A stretch of 64,000 nt of DNA from Gemmatimonadota bacterium. Lineage in GTDB: Bacteria; Gemmatimonadota; Gemmatimonadetes; Gemmatimonadales; GWC2-71-9. This document shows, in pieces, positions 18,436 through 26,915 of this stretch; position 1 is the first letter of the stretch, and every line of letters begins with the position of its first letter. The stretch covers positions 496,001 to 560,000 of the forward strand of contig JADJAK010000001.1 in NCBI GenBank assembly GCA_016704275.1, read 5' to 3'. A model generated the notes under the pieces. The model was not told the DNA's origin and did no database searches. It saw nothing but the letters and a program-made list of their open reading frames with translations. A program made the position numbers and the translations under genes.

Positions 18436-19569
18436 ATGACCGACCCGCGCGCGTTCTTCTCCGTCTGGCGGTCCCAGCCGCTGGCCGGGACCCGCGAGGT
18501 GCTGGATGGCGTGGTCGCCCCGGAACACCGGGGTCCCTCGCCTGCGCTCTCGGCGCTCCTGGCCTCGTGGCCGGGGGCGTGGTATTGGGCCGACGACGCG
18601 AAGTCCCGACTGGTCCTTATCCAAGGGACGGTCCCGGCCCGCCCCGAACGCTGGTTGTGGCACGGCGCGCTCTTGGCGCTGACGGTCCTCTGCACGCTCG
18701 GCGCGGGCGCCGTGCTGCAGAGCCGCTGGGTGCCGACCGTTCATCCCGGGTTCTGGGGCGCGGTGCGTTCCGTGGTCGAATTCGCGGAATTTGCGCTCCA
18801 GGGTGGCTGGCGGACCTTGCTGCCGGGGTGGGAGTTCGCCGCGCCGCTGCTCTCCATCCTCCTCGTCCACGAACTGGGCCATTACTGGACCGCGCGGCGC
18901 TATGCCATCGATGTCTCGCCGCCCTACTTCCTGCCGGTGCCCCCAAACCTCTCGCCGATCGGTGGACTCGGGGCGTACATCCGCCTCCGGTCACCGATCT
19001 ATGATCGGCGGCAGCTGCTCGATGTCGGCGCCGCGGGGCCGCTGGCGGGGTTCGTGGTGGCTATTGGCGTGATGATCTGGGGCTACCAGCTCTCGCATCG
19101 CATGGAGCTCCCGCTGGCCGGATCTGCGTCCTTCGTGCTGTTTGCCGGGAAGCCGGCGTTCCTGGGTGACTCGTTTCTGACCCATCAGCTGAGGGAGTGG
19201 CTCCTGCCGGGCACTGGGGCAGTGCTCCTCTCGCCGCAGGCCTTTGCCGGTTGGGTCGGTCTCTTCATTACGGGGCTCAACCTGCTGCCCCTGTCGCAGT
19301 TGGACGGCGGGCATGTCCTCTACGGCTTGGTCGGCCGCCGGCAGAAGACGATCGGGCTGCTCTGTGTCGGCGCCTTGCTCCTCCTCGCGCCGCGGGCACC
19401 GATGTGGTATCTCTGGGTTGTCCTGACCTTCGCCATTGGTGGCGGACGCTGGACCCACCCGGAAGTGGTGTTGCCTGAACGTCCGGTGCTCGCGGCCGGA
19501 CGCTGGACCGGCTTCTTCTGCATCGTCGTCTTCCTGCTGACCTTCGTGCCAGTCCCCTTCCTTCGCTGA
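18436..19569 (+). CDS. Site-2 protease family (M50) intramembrane metalloprotease
   Basis: 377 residues. The zinc-binding motif HELGHYWTARR is near residue 148 and the second site NLLPLSQLDGGHVLYG near 295. Several hydrophobic segments surround them, including LLALTVLCTLGAGAV before the active site. The soluble N-terminal 75 residues and overall order resemble the plant EGY-type branch. Substrate unknown; M50 proteases often release membrane-bound regulators. Divergent from rho with 195 bases between the starts. It is followed 11 bases later by the HisKA peptide gene. Confidence 0.88.
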   Translation: MTDPRAFFSVWRSQPLAGTREVLDGVVAPEHRGPSPALSALLASWPGAWYWADDAKSRLVLIQGTVPARPERWLWHGALLALTVLCTLGAGAVLQSRWVPTVHPGFWGAVRSVVEFAEFALQGGWRTLLPGWEFAAPLLSILLVHELGHYWTARRYAIDVSPPYFLPVPPNLSPIGGLGAYIRLRSPIYDRRQLLDVGAAGPLAGFVVAIGVMIWGYQLSHRMELPLAGSASFVLFAGKPAFLGDSFLTHQLREWLLPGTGAVLLSPQAFAGWVGLFITGLNLLPLSQLDGGHVLYGLVGRRQKTIGLLCVGALLLLAPRAPMWYLWVVLTFAIGGGRWTHPEVVLPERPVLAAGRWTGFFCIVVFLLTFVPVPFLR

Positions 19570-19580
19570 CGAGGTCCCGC

Positions 19581-19781
19581 ATGGCCGAGCCCGATCCGAT
19601 TGCCAAGTTGCGCCACGACCTCGCCAATCCGCTGGCCGCCATTCTCGCCGAGACGCAACTGCTGCTGATCGGCGACGAGGAGATGTCGGCCGATGTGAAG
19701 CAGGCGCTGAAGGAGATCGAGAAGCTGGCGATCCGGATGCGCGCGATCCTGCGCGGCACCCAGGAAGCCCCGGGCGCCTAG
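19581..19781 (+). CDS. Orphan HisKA-like dimerisation domain peptide
   Basis: 66 residues only. The sequence IAKLRHDLANPLAAILAETQ is a recognisable HisKA H-box with a histidine at residue 12, and the rest forms the second helix of such a domain (VKQALKEIEKLAIRMRAIL). There is no ATPase domain here or immediately downstream. ATG 19581 has GAGG upstream and the gene lies 11 bases after the M50 protease, so co-transcription is likely. It might accept or pass phosphate, or titrate a kinase by heterodimerising; this is inference. Confidence 0.7.
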   Translation: MAEPDPIAKLRHDLANPLAAILAETQLLLIGDEEMSADVKQALKEIEKLAIRMRAILRGTQEAPGA

Positions 19782-19787
19782 CCGACG

Positions 19788-21065
19788 CTACTCCTCGCGC
19801 CGTGCCCGGTCGCCGGCAACGAGGTCGTCGAGGCCGGGCTGGAAGTCAGGCGAAGCAGTCCGCGATCCGCGGCCGCCACCGCGACGAGAGAGCGCTGCGA
19901 GCCACGGCGGTGTCACGACCGTGGTGCCGATGACCATCAGCATCACCGCCCCGAAATGCTCGGACGTGAGCGCACCGGTCGCCAGCCCCATCTGGGCAAA
20001 GATCAATCCGACCTCGCCGCGCGGCACCATCGCGGCGCCGATCAGCGCGTGCCGAACCGGCAGCCAGAACGGGGCATAGCCCGCGACGAACTTCCCCACG
20101 ATCCCGATCACCAGGAGCAGGCCGCCGAGCTGCAGCGCCGCCGGCTGCATCATCGCCGCGACGTCCACCGACGCGCCGACGGAGGCGAAGAAGATCGGCA
20201 CGAAGAAGTGCCCCAGTCCGGTCGTGGCCTCTTCGATCGTGTGACGCTGCTTCGTCTCGTGCAGGATCAGCCCCGCGGCGAAGGCGCCGATGATCATCGC
20301 CGACCCGGCCAGGCCGGCGGCCGCCGCAAGGGCGAGCGCGAACGCGAGGGCGAGCGCGCCGGTGGCACCGCTGACGTGCAGGCGTGAGATCGTGGCGAAG
20401 AGTCGCGGCGCGACGAGTCGGCCGGCGAGCAACGCGACGACCAGGAAGCCGACGGCCACACCGCCGGTCTTCAGGGCGCTCGCGGTGGTGACCACGCCCC
20501 CCTCGGCGAGCGTGGCGACGATCGCAAGGATGACCAGCCCGACAACGTCATCAAGCACGGCGGCGCCGAGGACGGTCTTCCCCTCCGTGGTCTCGAGCTC
20601 GCCAAGGTCACCAAGAATGCGCGCCGAAATCCCGATCGAGGTGGCGGTGAGCGCTGCGGCACAGACGACCGAGGGCAGCATCGGCAGTCCGAGGGCCGTG
20701 GTCACGAGGTAGCCCGCAGCGAAGGGGAGCACGACGCCGATGGTCCCGACCGATGCTGCGGCCGGCCCCACCTTGAGCAGCGAGGCGAGATCGGTATGCA
20801 GCCCGATCTGGAAGAGGAGGATGACGACACCGAATTCGGCGATCATCGCCAGCATCGGATCGCCAGGGGTCACCAGGCCAAGCAGCGACGGCCCGACGAG
20901 GATGCCGGCCAGGAGTTCGCCGAGGACGGCTGGTTGGCCGACGCGCATCGCGACCCAGCCCCCGAGGCGCGCCACCGTGACCAGGGCGGCGAGGACCAGG
21001 AAGAGTCCGGTCACGGCATGTCCATCGGCGGATGGAGCCGTCGAGAAGAGTCCGAGTACGATCAT
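19788..21065 (-). CDS. Cation:proton antiporter, CPA2 (Kef/NapA) family
   Basis: About 425 residues with 12 or so hydrophobic segments. Characteristic stretches are PAVLGELLAGILVGPSLLG near the N-terminus, EFGVVILLFQIGLHTDL, and GAAVLDDVVGLVILAIV with the paired aspartates used for ion exchange in this superfamily. No RCK/TrkA-N domain follows, so it is the short form. The ATG at 21065 is chosen; one at 21104 would add 13 residues with no ribosome site. Converges on the HisKA peptide gene. The exchanged ion (Na+ or K+) is uncertain. Confidence 0.85.
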   Translation of the reverse strand: MIVLGLFSTAPSADGHAVTGLFLVLAALVTVARLGGWVAMRVGQPAVLGELLAGILVGPSLLGLVTPGDPMLAMIAEFGVVILLFQIGLHTDLASLLKVGPAAASVGTIGVVLPFAAGYLVTTALGLPMLPSVVCAAALTATSIGISARILGDLGELETTEGKTVLGAAVLDDVVGLVILAIVATLAEGGVVTTASALKTGGVAVGFLVVALLAGRLVAPRLFATISRLHVSGATGALALAFALALAAAAGLAGSAMIIGAFAAGLILHETKQRHTIEEATTGLGHFFVPIFFASVGASVDVAAMMQPAALQLGGLLLVIGIVGKFVAGYAPFWLPVRHALIGAAMVPRGEVGLIFAQMGLATGALTSEHFGAVMLMVIGTTVVTPPWLAALSRRGGGRGSRTASPDFQPGLDDLVAGDRARREE

Positions 21066-21151
21066 ACCCCCAAGGTACACTCCCGAATGGAACCCTTGCA
21101 CCATGGCATTACACTTCGAAACGCGCCACGCGGTGCGTCGAGGAGATTGCG

Positions 21152-23263
21152 ATGAGCAGGGATCAGAGTTGGTTGGAACGGACCTTGTACGGGACCGGCA
21201 CGCCGTCGCCCTTGGCGCGGCTGCTCGCGAAGCACGAGGGGCTCGCCTGGGCCAGCGTCGCGGGGCTGCTGCTCTTCACCAGCTGGATCGTCGAGCGGAC
21301 CGCGATCTTCGCGCCGTGGGTCGCCCTCGTCGGGTACGGCCTCGTCGGCGTGATTGGCGGCCGCCAGCCGGTGCTGCACTTGGTGCGCGCGCTGCGTCGC
21401 GGCGCCTTCCACCTCGACATCGACTTCCTGATGGTCGTCGCCGCGATCGGGGCGGCCAGCGTCGGCGCGTGGGCGGAAGGTGCCTTCCTGCTCTTTCTCT
21501 TTGCGCTGGCGAATGCGCTGGAGGAATACGCCCTCGACCGCGCACGGTCGGCGATCCGCAATCTGGCCGATCTGGCACCGGCGCAGGCGCGCCTGCTGCG
21601 CGACGGGGTCGAAGTGGAGATCCCGGTCGAGCAGGTGCGCATCGGCGATGTGCTGGTCGTTCGTCCCGCCGAGCGGCTCCCGGCGGACGGCACGGTACGG
21701 ACCGGCCGATCGGCCATCAACCAGGCGCCGATCACCGGCGAATCGGTGCCGGTGGAGAAGGAGCCCGGCGATGAGGTGTTTGCCGGCACGGTGAATGGTG
21801 ACGGTGCGCTCGAGATCACCGCGACGCGCGCGGTCGGTGACCGGACACTCGACCGCGTCATCCGACTGGTCGAGGAAGCGCAGGCGGCGAAGGCACCGGT
21901 CCAGCGGATCACCGAACGGTTCGAACGGATCTTCGTGCCTGGCGTCGTGGTCGCCGACATCCTGCTGATCGTGGTGCCCGGACTGATGGGGTGGATGCCG
22001 TGGGGCGAGAGCCTCTATCGCGGCATGACGGTGCTGGTCGCCGCCTCGCCCTGCGCGATCGCCCTCGGCGCGCCGGCGGCGATGCTCGCCGGCATCGCGC
22101 AGGCGGCAAAGCACGGCATCCTGCTGAAGGGCGGCGCCTCGCTTGAGGCACTCGCCACCGTCCGCGCCGTCGCCTTCGACAAGACGGGCACGCTCACCAT
22201 CGGGCGCCCCGAGGTGACCGACGTGACCCCGATGCCCGGCGTCACCGTCCCGGAGCTCCTCGGCATTGCAGCGGCGGTCGAAGCGCGGTCACAGCATCCG
22301 CTGGCCCAGGCGGTGGTGCGACGTGCGGCGGCGGACGGCGTGACGCTGCCCGCCGCCGGCGAGTTGCAGAGCATGACGGCGCGGGGTGTGCGCGCCGACG
22401 TCGCCGGCCTGCCCGTGCTGATCGGCAGTGCGCGGCTCTGGACGGACGACGGCGTCGCCTTCCCGGCCGAGATCACGGCGGCGTTGGCGGAGATGAGTGC
22501 CCGCGGCCGCAGCATGATGATCGTCCGCCACGGCGACCGCTGGCTCGGCGTGCTGGGGCTCCTCGATCCGCCGCGGCCGTCGGTCCACGCCACGCTGGAG
22601 CGACTGCGGGCGTTGCACCTCAAGCCGTTGGTGATGCTTACCGGCGACCACCGGGGTGTCGGCGAGGCGATCGGGCGGGAAGTGGGCGTCGACGAGGTGC
22701 GCGCCGACCTCCTTCCCGAGGACAAGGTCACCGCCATCCACGAGCTGATGGCCGCGCATGGCACAATGGTGATGGTGGGCGACGGCGTGAATGACGCGCC
22801 GGCACTCGCTGCGTCGACGGTGGGGATCGCGATGGGCGGCGCCGGCACCGCGGCCGCGCTCGAGACTGCCGACGCCGCCCTCATGGGTGACGATCTGGCC
22901 CGCCTCCCCTGGGCAATCGGTTTGGCCAGGGCCACGCGACGGATCGTCTTCCAGAATCTGGCGATCGCCGGCGGCGTCATGCTCGTCCTGCTGATCCTCG
23001 CGGCCAGCGGCATCCTCACCATTGGCCCCGCCGTGATCGGCCATGAGGGGAGCACGTTGGTGGTGATCGCGAATGCGCTGCGGTTGCTGGCGCATAGAGT
23101 AGCGAAGGGAAGATCGAACAGGGGATCGATGATCCCATCGCGTCACCCCTACCCCAGCCGCCCGCCGTCGACTCCACGCCCTCGTCGCCGCCTGGAAATT
23201 CGCCGCAACTGCCATGGCCGGTCCGCCACACGGTCCCGGCACGGCGGGAGGACGAGCCCGTGA
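21152..23263 (+). CDS. P1B-type heavy-metal ATPase, P1B-4-like
   Basis: 703 residues. The phosphorylation motif is FDKTGTLTIG, the actuator motif ITGESVPVEK and the hinge GDGVNDAPALA, with RSQHPLA as the P1B HP motif. The membrane metal site is ASPCAIALG (SPC instead of CPC), and HEGSTLVVIANALRLL lies in the last helix. This SPC plus HEG pair marks subgroup P1B-4, whose members export Co2+, Fe2+ or Zn2+. There is no N-terminal metal-binding domain. ATG 21152 follows GGAG. The last about 50 residues are Arg/Pro/Ser-rich, unlike the family, and overlap the antisense decayed gene; the stop may have been lost. Confidence 0.9.
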   Translation: MSRDQSWLERTLYGTGTPSPLARLLAKHEGLAWASVAGLLLFTSWIVERTAIFAPWVALVGYGLVGVIGGRQPVLHLVRALRRGAFHLDIDFLMVVAAIGAASVGAWAEGAFLLFLFALANALEEYALDRARSAIRNLADLAPAQARLLRDGVEVEIPVEQVRIGDVLVVRPAERLPADGTVRTGRSAINQAPITGESVPVEKEPGDEVFAGTVNGDGALEITATRAVGDRTLDRVIRLVEEAQAAKAPVQRITERFERIFVPGVVVADILLIVVPGLMGWMPWGESLYRGMTVLVAASPCAIALGAPAAMLAGIAQAAKHGILLKGGASLEALATVRAVAFDKTGTLTIGRPEVTDVTPMPGVTVPELLGIAAAVEARSQHPLAQAVVRRAAADGVTLPAAGELQSMTARGVRADVAGLPVLIGSARLWTDDGVAFPAEITAALAEMSARGRSMMIVRHGDRWLGVLGLLDPPRPSVHATLERLRALHLKPLVMLTGDHRGVGEAIGREVGVDEVRADLLPEDKVTAIHELMAAHGTMVMVGDGVNDAPALAASTVGIAMGGAGTAAALETADAALMGDDLARLPWAIGLARATRRIVFQNLAIAGGVMLVLLILAASGILTIGPAVIGHEGSTLVVIANALRLLAHRVAKGRSNRGSMIPSRHPYPSRPPSTPRPRRRLEIRRNCHGRSATRSRHGGRTSP

Positions 23264-23767
23264 CGCTTCGAGTCGGGCGGCCGCGCGCAGCACTGCGACG
23301 GCGGAATCGGGGAGGCCACTCCCCTGCAGGAAGAGGGCGCGCGCCTGCGGCTCGATCAACTGGAGTTCGACCGACTGCGGGTTGGCCTTTCGAAGGGCGG
23401 CGAGTGCTCGGCTTCCTTCCGGACTTCGACGGTGAAGCCATGATTCCACGCGTCGACCGCCCACGCCAGCAGGGTCAAGGGATGCGAGGTCATTTCCGCC
23501 GTGCGTTCGCCCCACGGGACTTGGTCGAAGAGCCCGACGGTGAACTGCCAGTCGAGTTCGATCTCCTTCTTCCGGCGCCGCTGCTCCAGCGATGCGTCGG
23601 CGGGCAGGAGTCGAGTCTGCTGCTGCAACCAGCGGATGGACTCCTTCCACTGGCCCTGCTGCACGCGGGCGTACTGCTCCGTGACCCCATCCTGGGCAGT
23701 CGCGGGAGCGGCGAGGAGCAGCAGGATACGGAAGTGCCCCGAGGAGGGGCCAGCGGGGTGATCGCAT
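23150..23767 (-). pseudogene. Broken secreted protein gene with multiple frame changes
   Basis: Pieces of a plausible protein occur in two minus-strand frames. MRSPRWPLLGAL begins at 23767, then the other frame gives ILLLLAAPATAQDGVTEQYA (a signal peptide ending in ATAQ) followed by WKESIRWLQQQTRLLPADA and LLAWAVDAWNHGFTVEVRKE. Near 23420 the first frame resumes as ALAALRKANPQSVELQLIEP and PDSAVAVLRAAARLEA. The helical, repeat-like character suggests a TPR-type secreted protein. At least two shifts are needed, so it is either decayed or badly assembled. Its 3' part overlaps the ATPase C-terminus. Confidence 0.55.
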
Positions 23768-23883
23768 CCGGAATCCAGGGCAGGGGGTTCCGGAATATCG
23801 GCCTTGGTACCGATCGCCGCTACGCTTCCCCTCGCCCCCCTCCCCGGCGATCCTTCCTGCATCCCGTTCCGTGCGAGGCCCGC

Positions 23884-24999
23884 ATGCCCCAGTTGGGCGA
23901 GACCATTCGTGCCGCAGTCATCGACTCCCCCAATGCGCCGGTCCGCGTCGTCAACTTCGGCGCGCCGACATTGGCACCGGGGTCGGCGCTCTTGCGCACC
24001 TCCTACTCGGAAGTGTGCGGCACCGATGTGCACATCTGGCGGGGCCGCATGCCGGGGGTGCCGTTCCCGATCATTCCCGGGCACGTCAGCGTCGGCGTCC
24101 TCGCCGCGGTGAGTGGCAAGCTGCTCGACATCCACGGCGCGCGCTTCAAGGAAGGCGACCTGGTCACCTTTCTCGACGTCCATGGGACCTGCGGCAACTG
24201 CTGGTATTGCCTCGTCGCGAAGCAGACCACGCGCTGCCCGCATCGGCGCGTCTACGGCATCACCTACGGCGTCGACGACGGCCTGCTCGGCGGATGGTCC
24301 GAGGCGATCTGGATGAAGCCCGGCCTCAAGATGATTCGCATCCCGACCGGCCTCCGGCCGGAGACCTTCATCGGGGGCGGCTGCGGCCTGGTGACCGCAG
24401 TGCACGTGATGGACCGCGCTGATGTGCAGCTCGGGCAGACGGTCGTGGTGCTTGGCGTCGGTCCGGTGGGGCAGTCGATCATCGCCCTGTCGGCACAGGC
24501 CGGCGCCGGGCAGGTGATCGGCATCGGTGAACCGGTCGATCGGCTGGCCTACGCCAAGCGGATGGGGGCGACGCATGTGATCGGACTCGACTTGCCGCCC
24601 GCCGATCGGGTGGCCGAAGTTCGCCGGATGACCCAAGGCCGCGGCGCGGACATCGTGATCGAGGCGACCGGTGCGCCGGCGGCAGTCACGCAGGCACTCG
24701 ACCTGGTGCGCGATGGCGGCCGCGTGGTGGTCTGTGGCCAGTATTCCGACCACGGCGACACCCCGATCAATCCGCATCGGCAGATCAATCGCACCCACGT
24801 GGAGATCCGCGGGGTCTGGGGTTCCGACTACTCGCATTTCCATCGGGCCGTCGAATTCGCCACGCACTGGGGTGACCGCATCCCCTGGGCCGAACAGGTC
24901 TCGGGCCGCTATCCGCTCGAGCGGGTGCAGGAGGCACTCGAAGCGGTCGAACAGCGCCGCGTGCTCAAGGCACTGGTGGTGCCGGGCGCCTCGGCGTGA
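23884..24999 (+). CDS. Zinc-containing alcohol dehydrogenase family protein
   Basis: 371-residue medium-chain dehydrogenase. VCGTDVHIWRG carries the catalytic zinc cysteine, IIPGHVSVG replaces the usual GHE with GHV, and CGNCWYCLVAKQTTRC is the structural zinc cluster. The nucleotide-binding motif is VVLGVGPVGQSIIAL. The substitution of valine for the usual zinc-shell glutamate is unusual. Its stop overlaps the decarboxylase GTG by 4 bases (GTGA). Distinct from tdh at 10710: closest in style to sorbitol/threonine-type dehydrogenases. Substrate unknown. Confidence 0.87.
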   Translation: MPQLGETIRAAVIDSPNAPVRVVNFGAPTLAPGSALLRTSYSEVCGTDVHIWRGRMPGVPFPIIPGHVSVGVLAAVSGKLLDIHGARFKEGDLVTFLDVHGTCGNCWYCLVAKQTTRCPHRRVYGITYGVDDGLLGGWSEAIWMKPGLKMIRIPTGLRPETFIGGGCGLVTAVHVMDRADVQLGQTVVVLGVGPVGQSIIALSAQAGAGQVIGIGEPVDRLAYAKRMGATHVIGLDLPPADRVAEVRRMTQGRGADIVIEATGAPAAVTQALDLVRDGGRVVVCGQYSDHGDTPINPHRQINRTHVEIRGVWGSDYSHFHRAVEFATHWGDRIPWAEQVSGRYPLERVQEALEAVEQRRVLKALVVPGASA

Positions 25000-26915
25000 C
25001 CTCAGCTGACCATTCCCGCCCTGCCACCGAAGCGCTCGCGGCATGGTTCCTCGGACCCGGCGGCGAGAACGCTGCGGAGCTCGAACAGCTGGCCGCCGAG
25101 GCCATCCGCGACCACGTCGACTGGCGGCGTGCGTTCCACCCGGAAGACGGTGCCGTCCTCTCGCCCGAGCGAATCGCCGCGCCAGGCGCTGAAGCCGCGC
25201 GCACCCTCTTGGCCCGTGAGTTCCGCTCGCTGCTGGTCGCACTCAAGCGCGATGTCCCCTTCTACAGCGGGCGCTACCTCGGGCACATGCTCGGTGAGCA
25301 GACGCTGGCCGCGCAGCTGGGCTATCTCGCGGCGATGCTCTACAACCCGAACAACGTCGCGGCCGAAGTGTCGCCAGTCACCACGCGGCTGGAAGTGGAG
25401 GTGGCCGAACAGCTCGCGGCGATGATTGGCTATCCCGCCGGCGCGTCGTGGGGCCACCTCACCTCCGGCGGGACGATCGCGAACTTCGAGGCGCTGTGGA
25501 TCGCGCGGAGCATCCGCTATCACGGCGTGGCGCTGGCGCTGGCTGCGGCCGGCGCCGCCGTTTCGCTGATGGTTCGCCTGCCGGACGGCACGCGTCGCGA
25601 CCTGCGGGACCTTTCGCTCTGGCAGCTGCTCAATCTCGAACCGACCGAAACGCTCGATGCCGACCGTGAACTGCATCGGCTGCTTCCACCGGCCGAGGCG
25701 CGTGCGGCGCTCGACGCGCATTCGCTCGCCACGATCGGCTATCAGGACTACGCGCGCCAGCTCTCGAGTGCGTACGGCGATGCCCTGGCGCCAGGTGTCG
25801 TGCTGGTGGCCTCGACGGCGCACTACTCCTGGGAGAAGATCACCCGGGCGCTTGGCATCGGCGGGCACTGCATGCTGGCGGTGCCGGTTGATGCGCACGC
25901 GCGGATGGACCCGGCCGCGCTTTGGAGCATCCTGCAGGAGTGCGCGGCCACGCGAACGCCGGTGCTGGCGCTCGTGAGTGTCTGCGGCAGCACGGAGGAA
26001 GGGGCGGTCGACCAGCTCGACCAGATCGCCGAGGTGCGTGCTCGCGCCGCCCACGACCTGGGCCTCACCTTTCACTGGCACGCCGACGCCTGCTTCGGAG
26101 GCTACGCCGCCTCGGTGACGCGCGCGGCCGATGGCACGCGGCGGAGCGGCACAACGATCCGCGCTGCGACCGGGATCTCATGGCCCTCGGATGCCTGGGT
26201 CGCCGCGATGACGGCGCTCGAACAGACCGACTCGGTCACCATCGATCCGCACAAGCTCGGCTACATCCCCTATCCGGCCGGGGCGTTCCTCCTCCGCGAT
26301 CGACGCGCGCGCGCCCTCGTCGCGATCGACCCGCCCTACCTCTCCCAACCGACCCACGACGCGCGCGACGACGAGCGATTCCTCGGTCGCTGGATACTCG
26401 AGGGGTCAAAGCCGGGGGCGGCGGCGGCTGCGGTGTGGCTGTCCCATCGTGTGGTGCCACTCGACGAGCGGGGGTATGGCACCATCATCGCACGCGCCGT
26501 CGCCGGCGCACACCGATTGCACGAGGCGCTCGAGGTGCCCGGCGCCGTGCGACTGTCCGTGCCCGACCTTTCGGTGGTCAACTGGGTGATGACGAGCCCA
26601 GTGGTGCACGGCATCGAGGCGCTCAACGCGATGAACGAATCGGTCTACCGCCAGCTGTCGCCGGGTGACGAGACGCCGAACTACTACATCACGCGGACGC
26701 GGCTCGCCTCACCCTCGGCCGACGGGATTGTCCTGCCGTTGCTGGGGGCGCTGGGCGTGTCGGACGCCGAGTGGCGACGCCACGGCCTGGTCGTGCTGCG
26801 AGCGGTGGTGATGACGCCGTACCTCGTCGATCCGCCGGGAACGGCCGATCACTGCGCCGGGCTGGTCGCCGCGCTGCGGGCAGCCACCCTGCGCGCGGCG
26901 GCCGAAGTCAGCTGA
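24996..26915 (+). CDS. PLP-dependent decarboxylase, group II (glutamate/aromatic type)
   Basis: 639 residues with the group II fold. YNPNNVAAEVSPVTTRLE precedes the PLP-phosphate region GASWGHLTSGGTIANFEALW. FHWHADACFGGYAAS carries the pyridine-stacking and PLP-nitrogen aspartate positions, and VTIDPHKLGYIPYPAG has the Schiff-base lysine. An insertion after residue 180 makes it longer than typical family members (about 480-550). The GTG start is coupled to the preceding dehydrogenase, suggesting a two-step amine or amino-acid pathway. It could act on tyrosine, glutamate or a related substrate. Confidence 0.88.
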   Translation: MTSADHSRPATEALAAWFLGPGGENAAELEQLAAEAIRDHVDWRRAFHPEDGAVLSPERIAAPGAEAARTLLAREFRSLLVALKRDVPFYSGRYLGHMLGEQTLAAQLGYLAAMLYNPNNVAAEVSPVTTRLEVEVAEQLAAMIGYPAGASWGHLTSGGTIANFEALWIARSIRYHGVALALAAAGAAVSLMVRLPDGTRRDLRDLSLWQLLNLEPTETLDADRELHRLLPPAEARAALDAHSLATIGYQDYARQLSSAYGDALAPGVVLVASTAHYSWEKITRALGIGGHCMLAVPVDAHARMDPAALWSILQECAATRTPVLALVSVCGSTEEGAVDQLDQIAEVRARAAHDLGLTFHWHADACFGGYAASVTRAADGTRRSGTTIRAATGISWPSDAWVAAMTALEQTDSVTIDPHKLGYIPYPAGAFLLRDRRARALVAIDPPYLSQPTHDARDDERFLGRWILEGSKPGAAAAAVWLSHRVVPLDERGYGTIIARAVAGAHRLHEALEVPGAVRLSVPDLSVVNWVMTSPVVHGIEALNAMNESVYRQLSPGDETPNYYITRTRLASPSADGIVLPLLGALGVSDAEWRRHGLVVLRAVVMTPYLVDPPGTADHCAGLVAALRAATLRAAAEVS

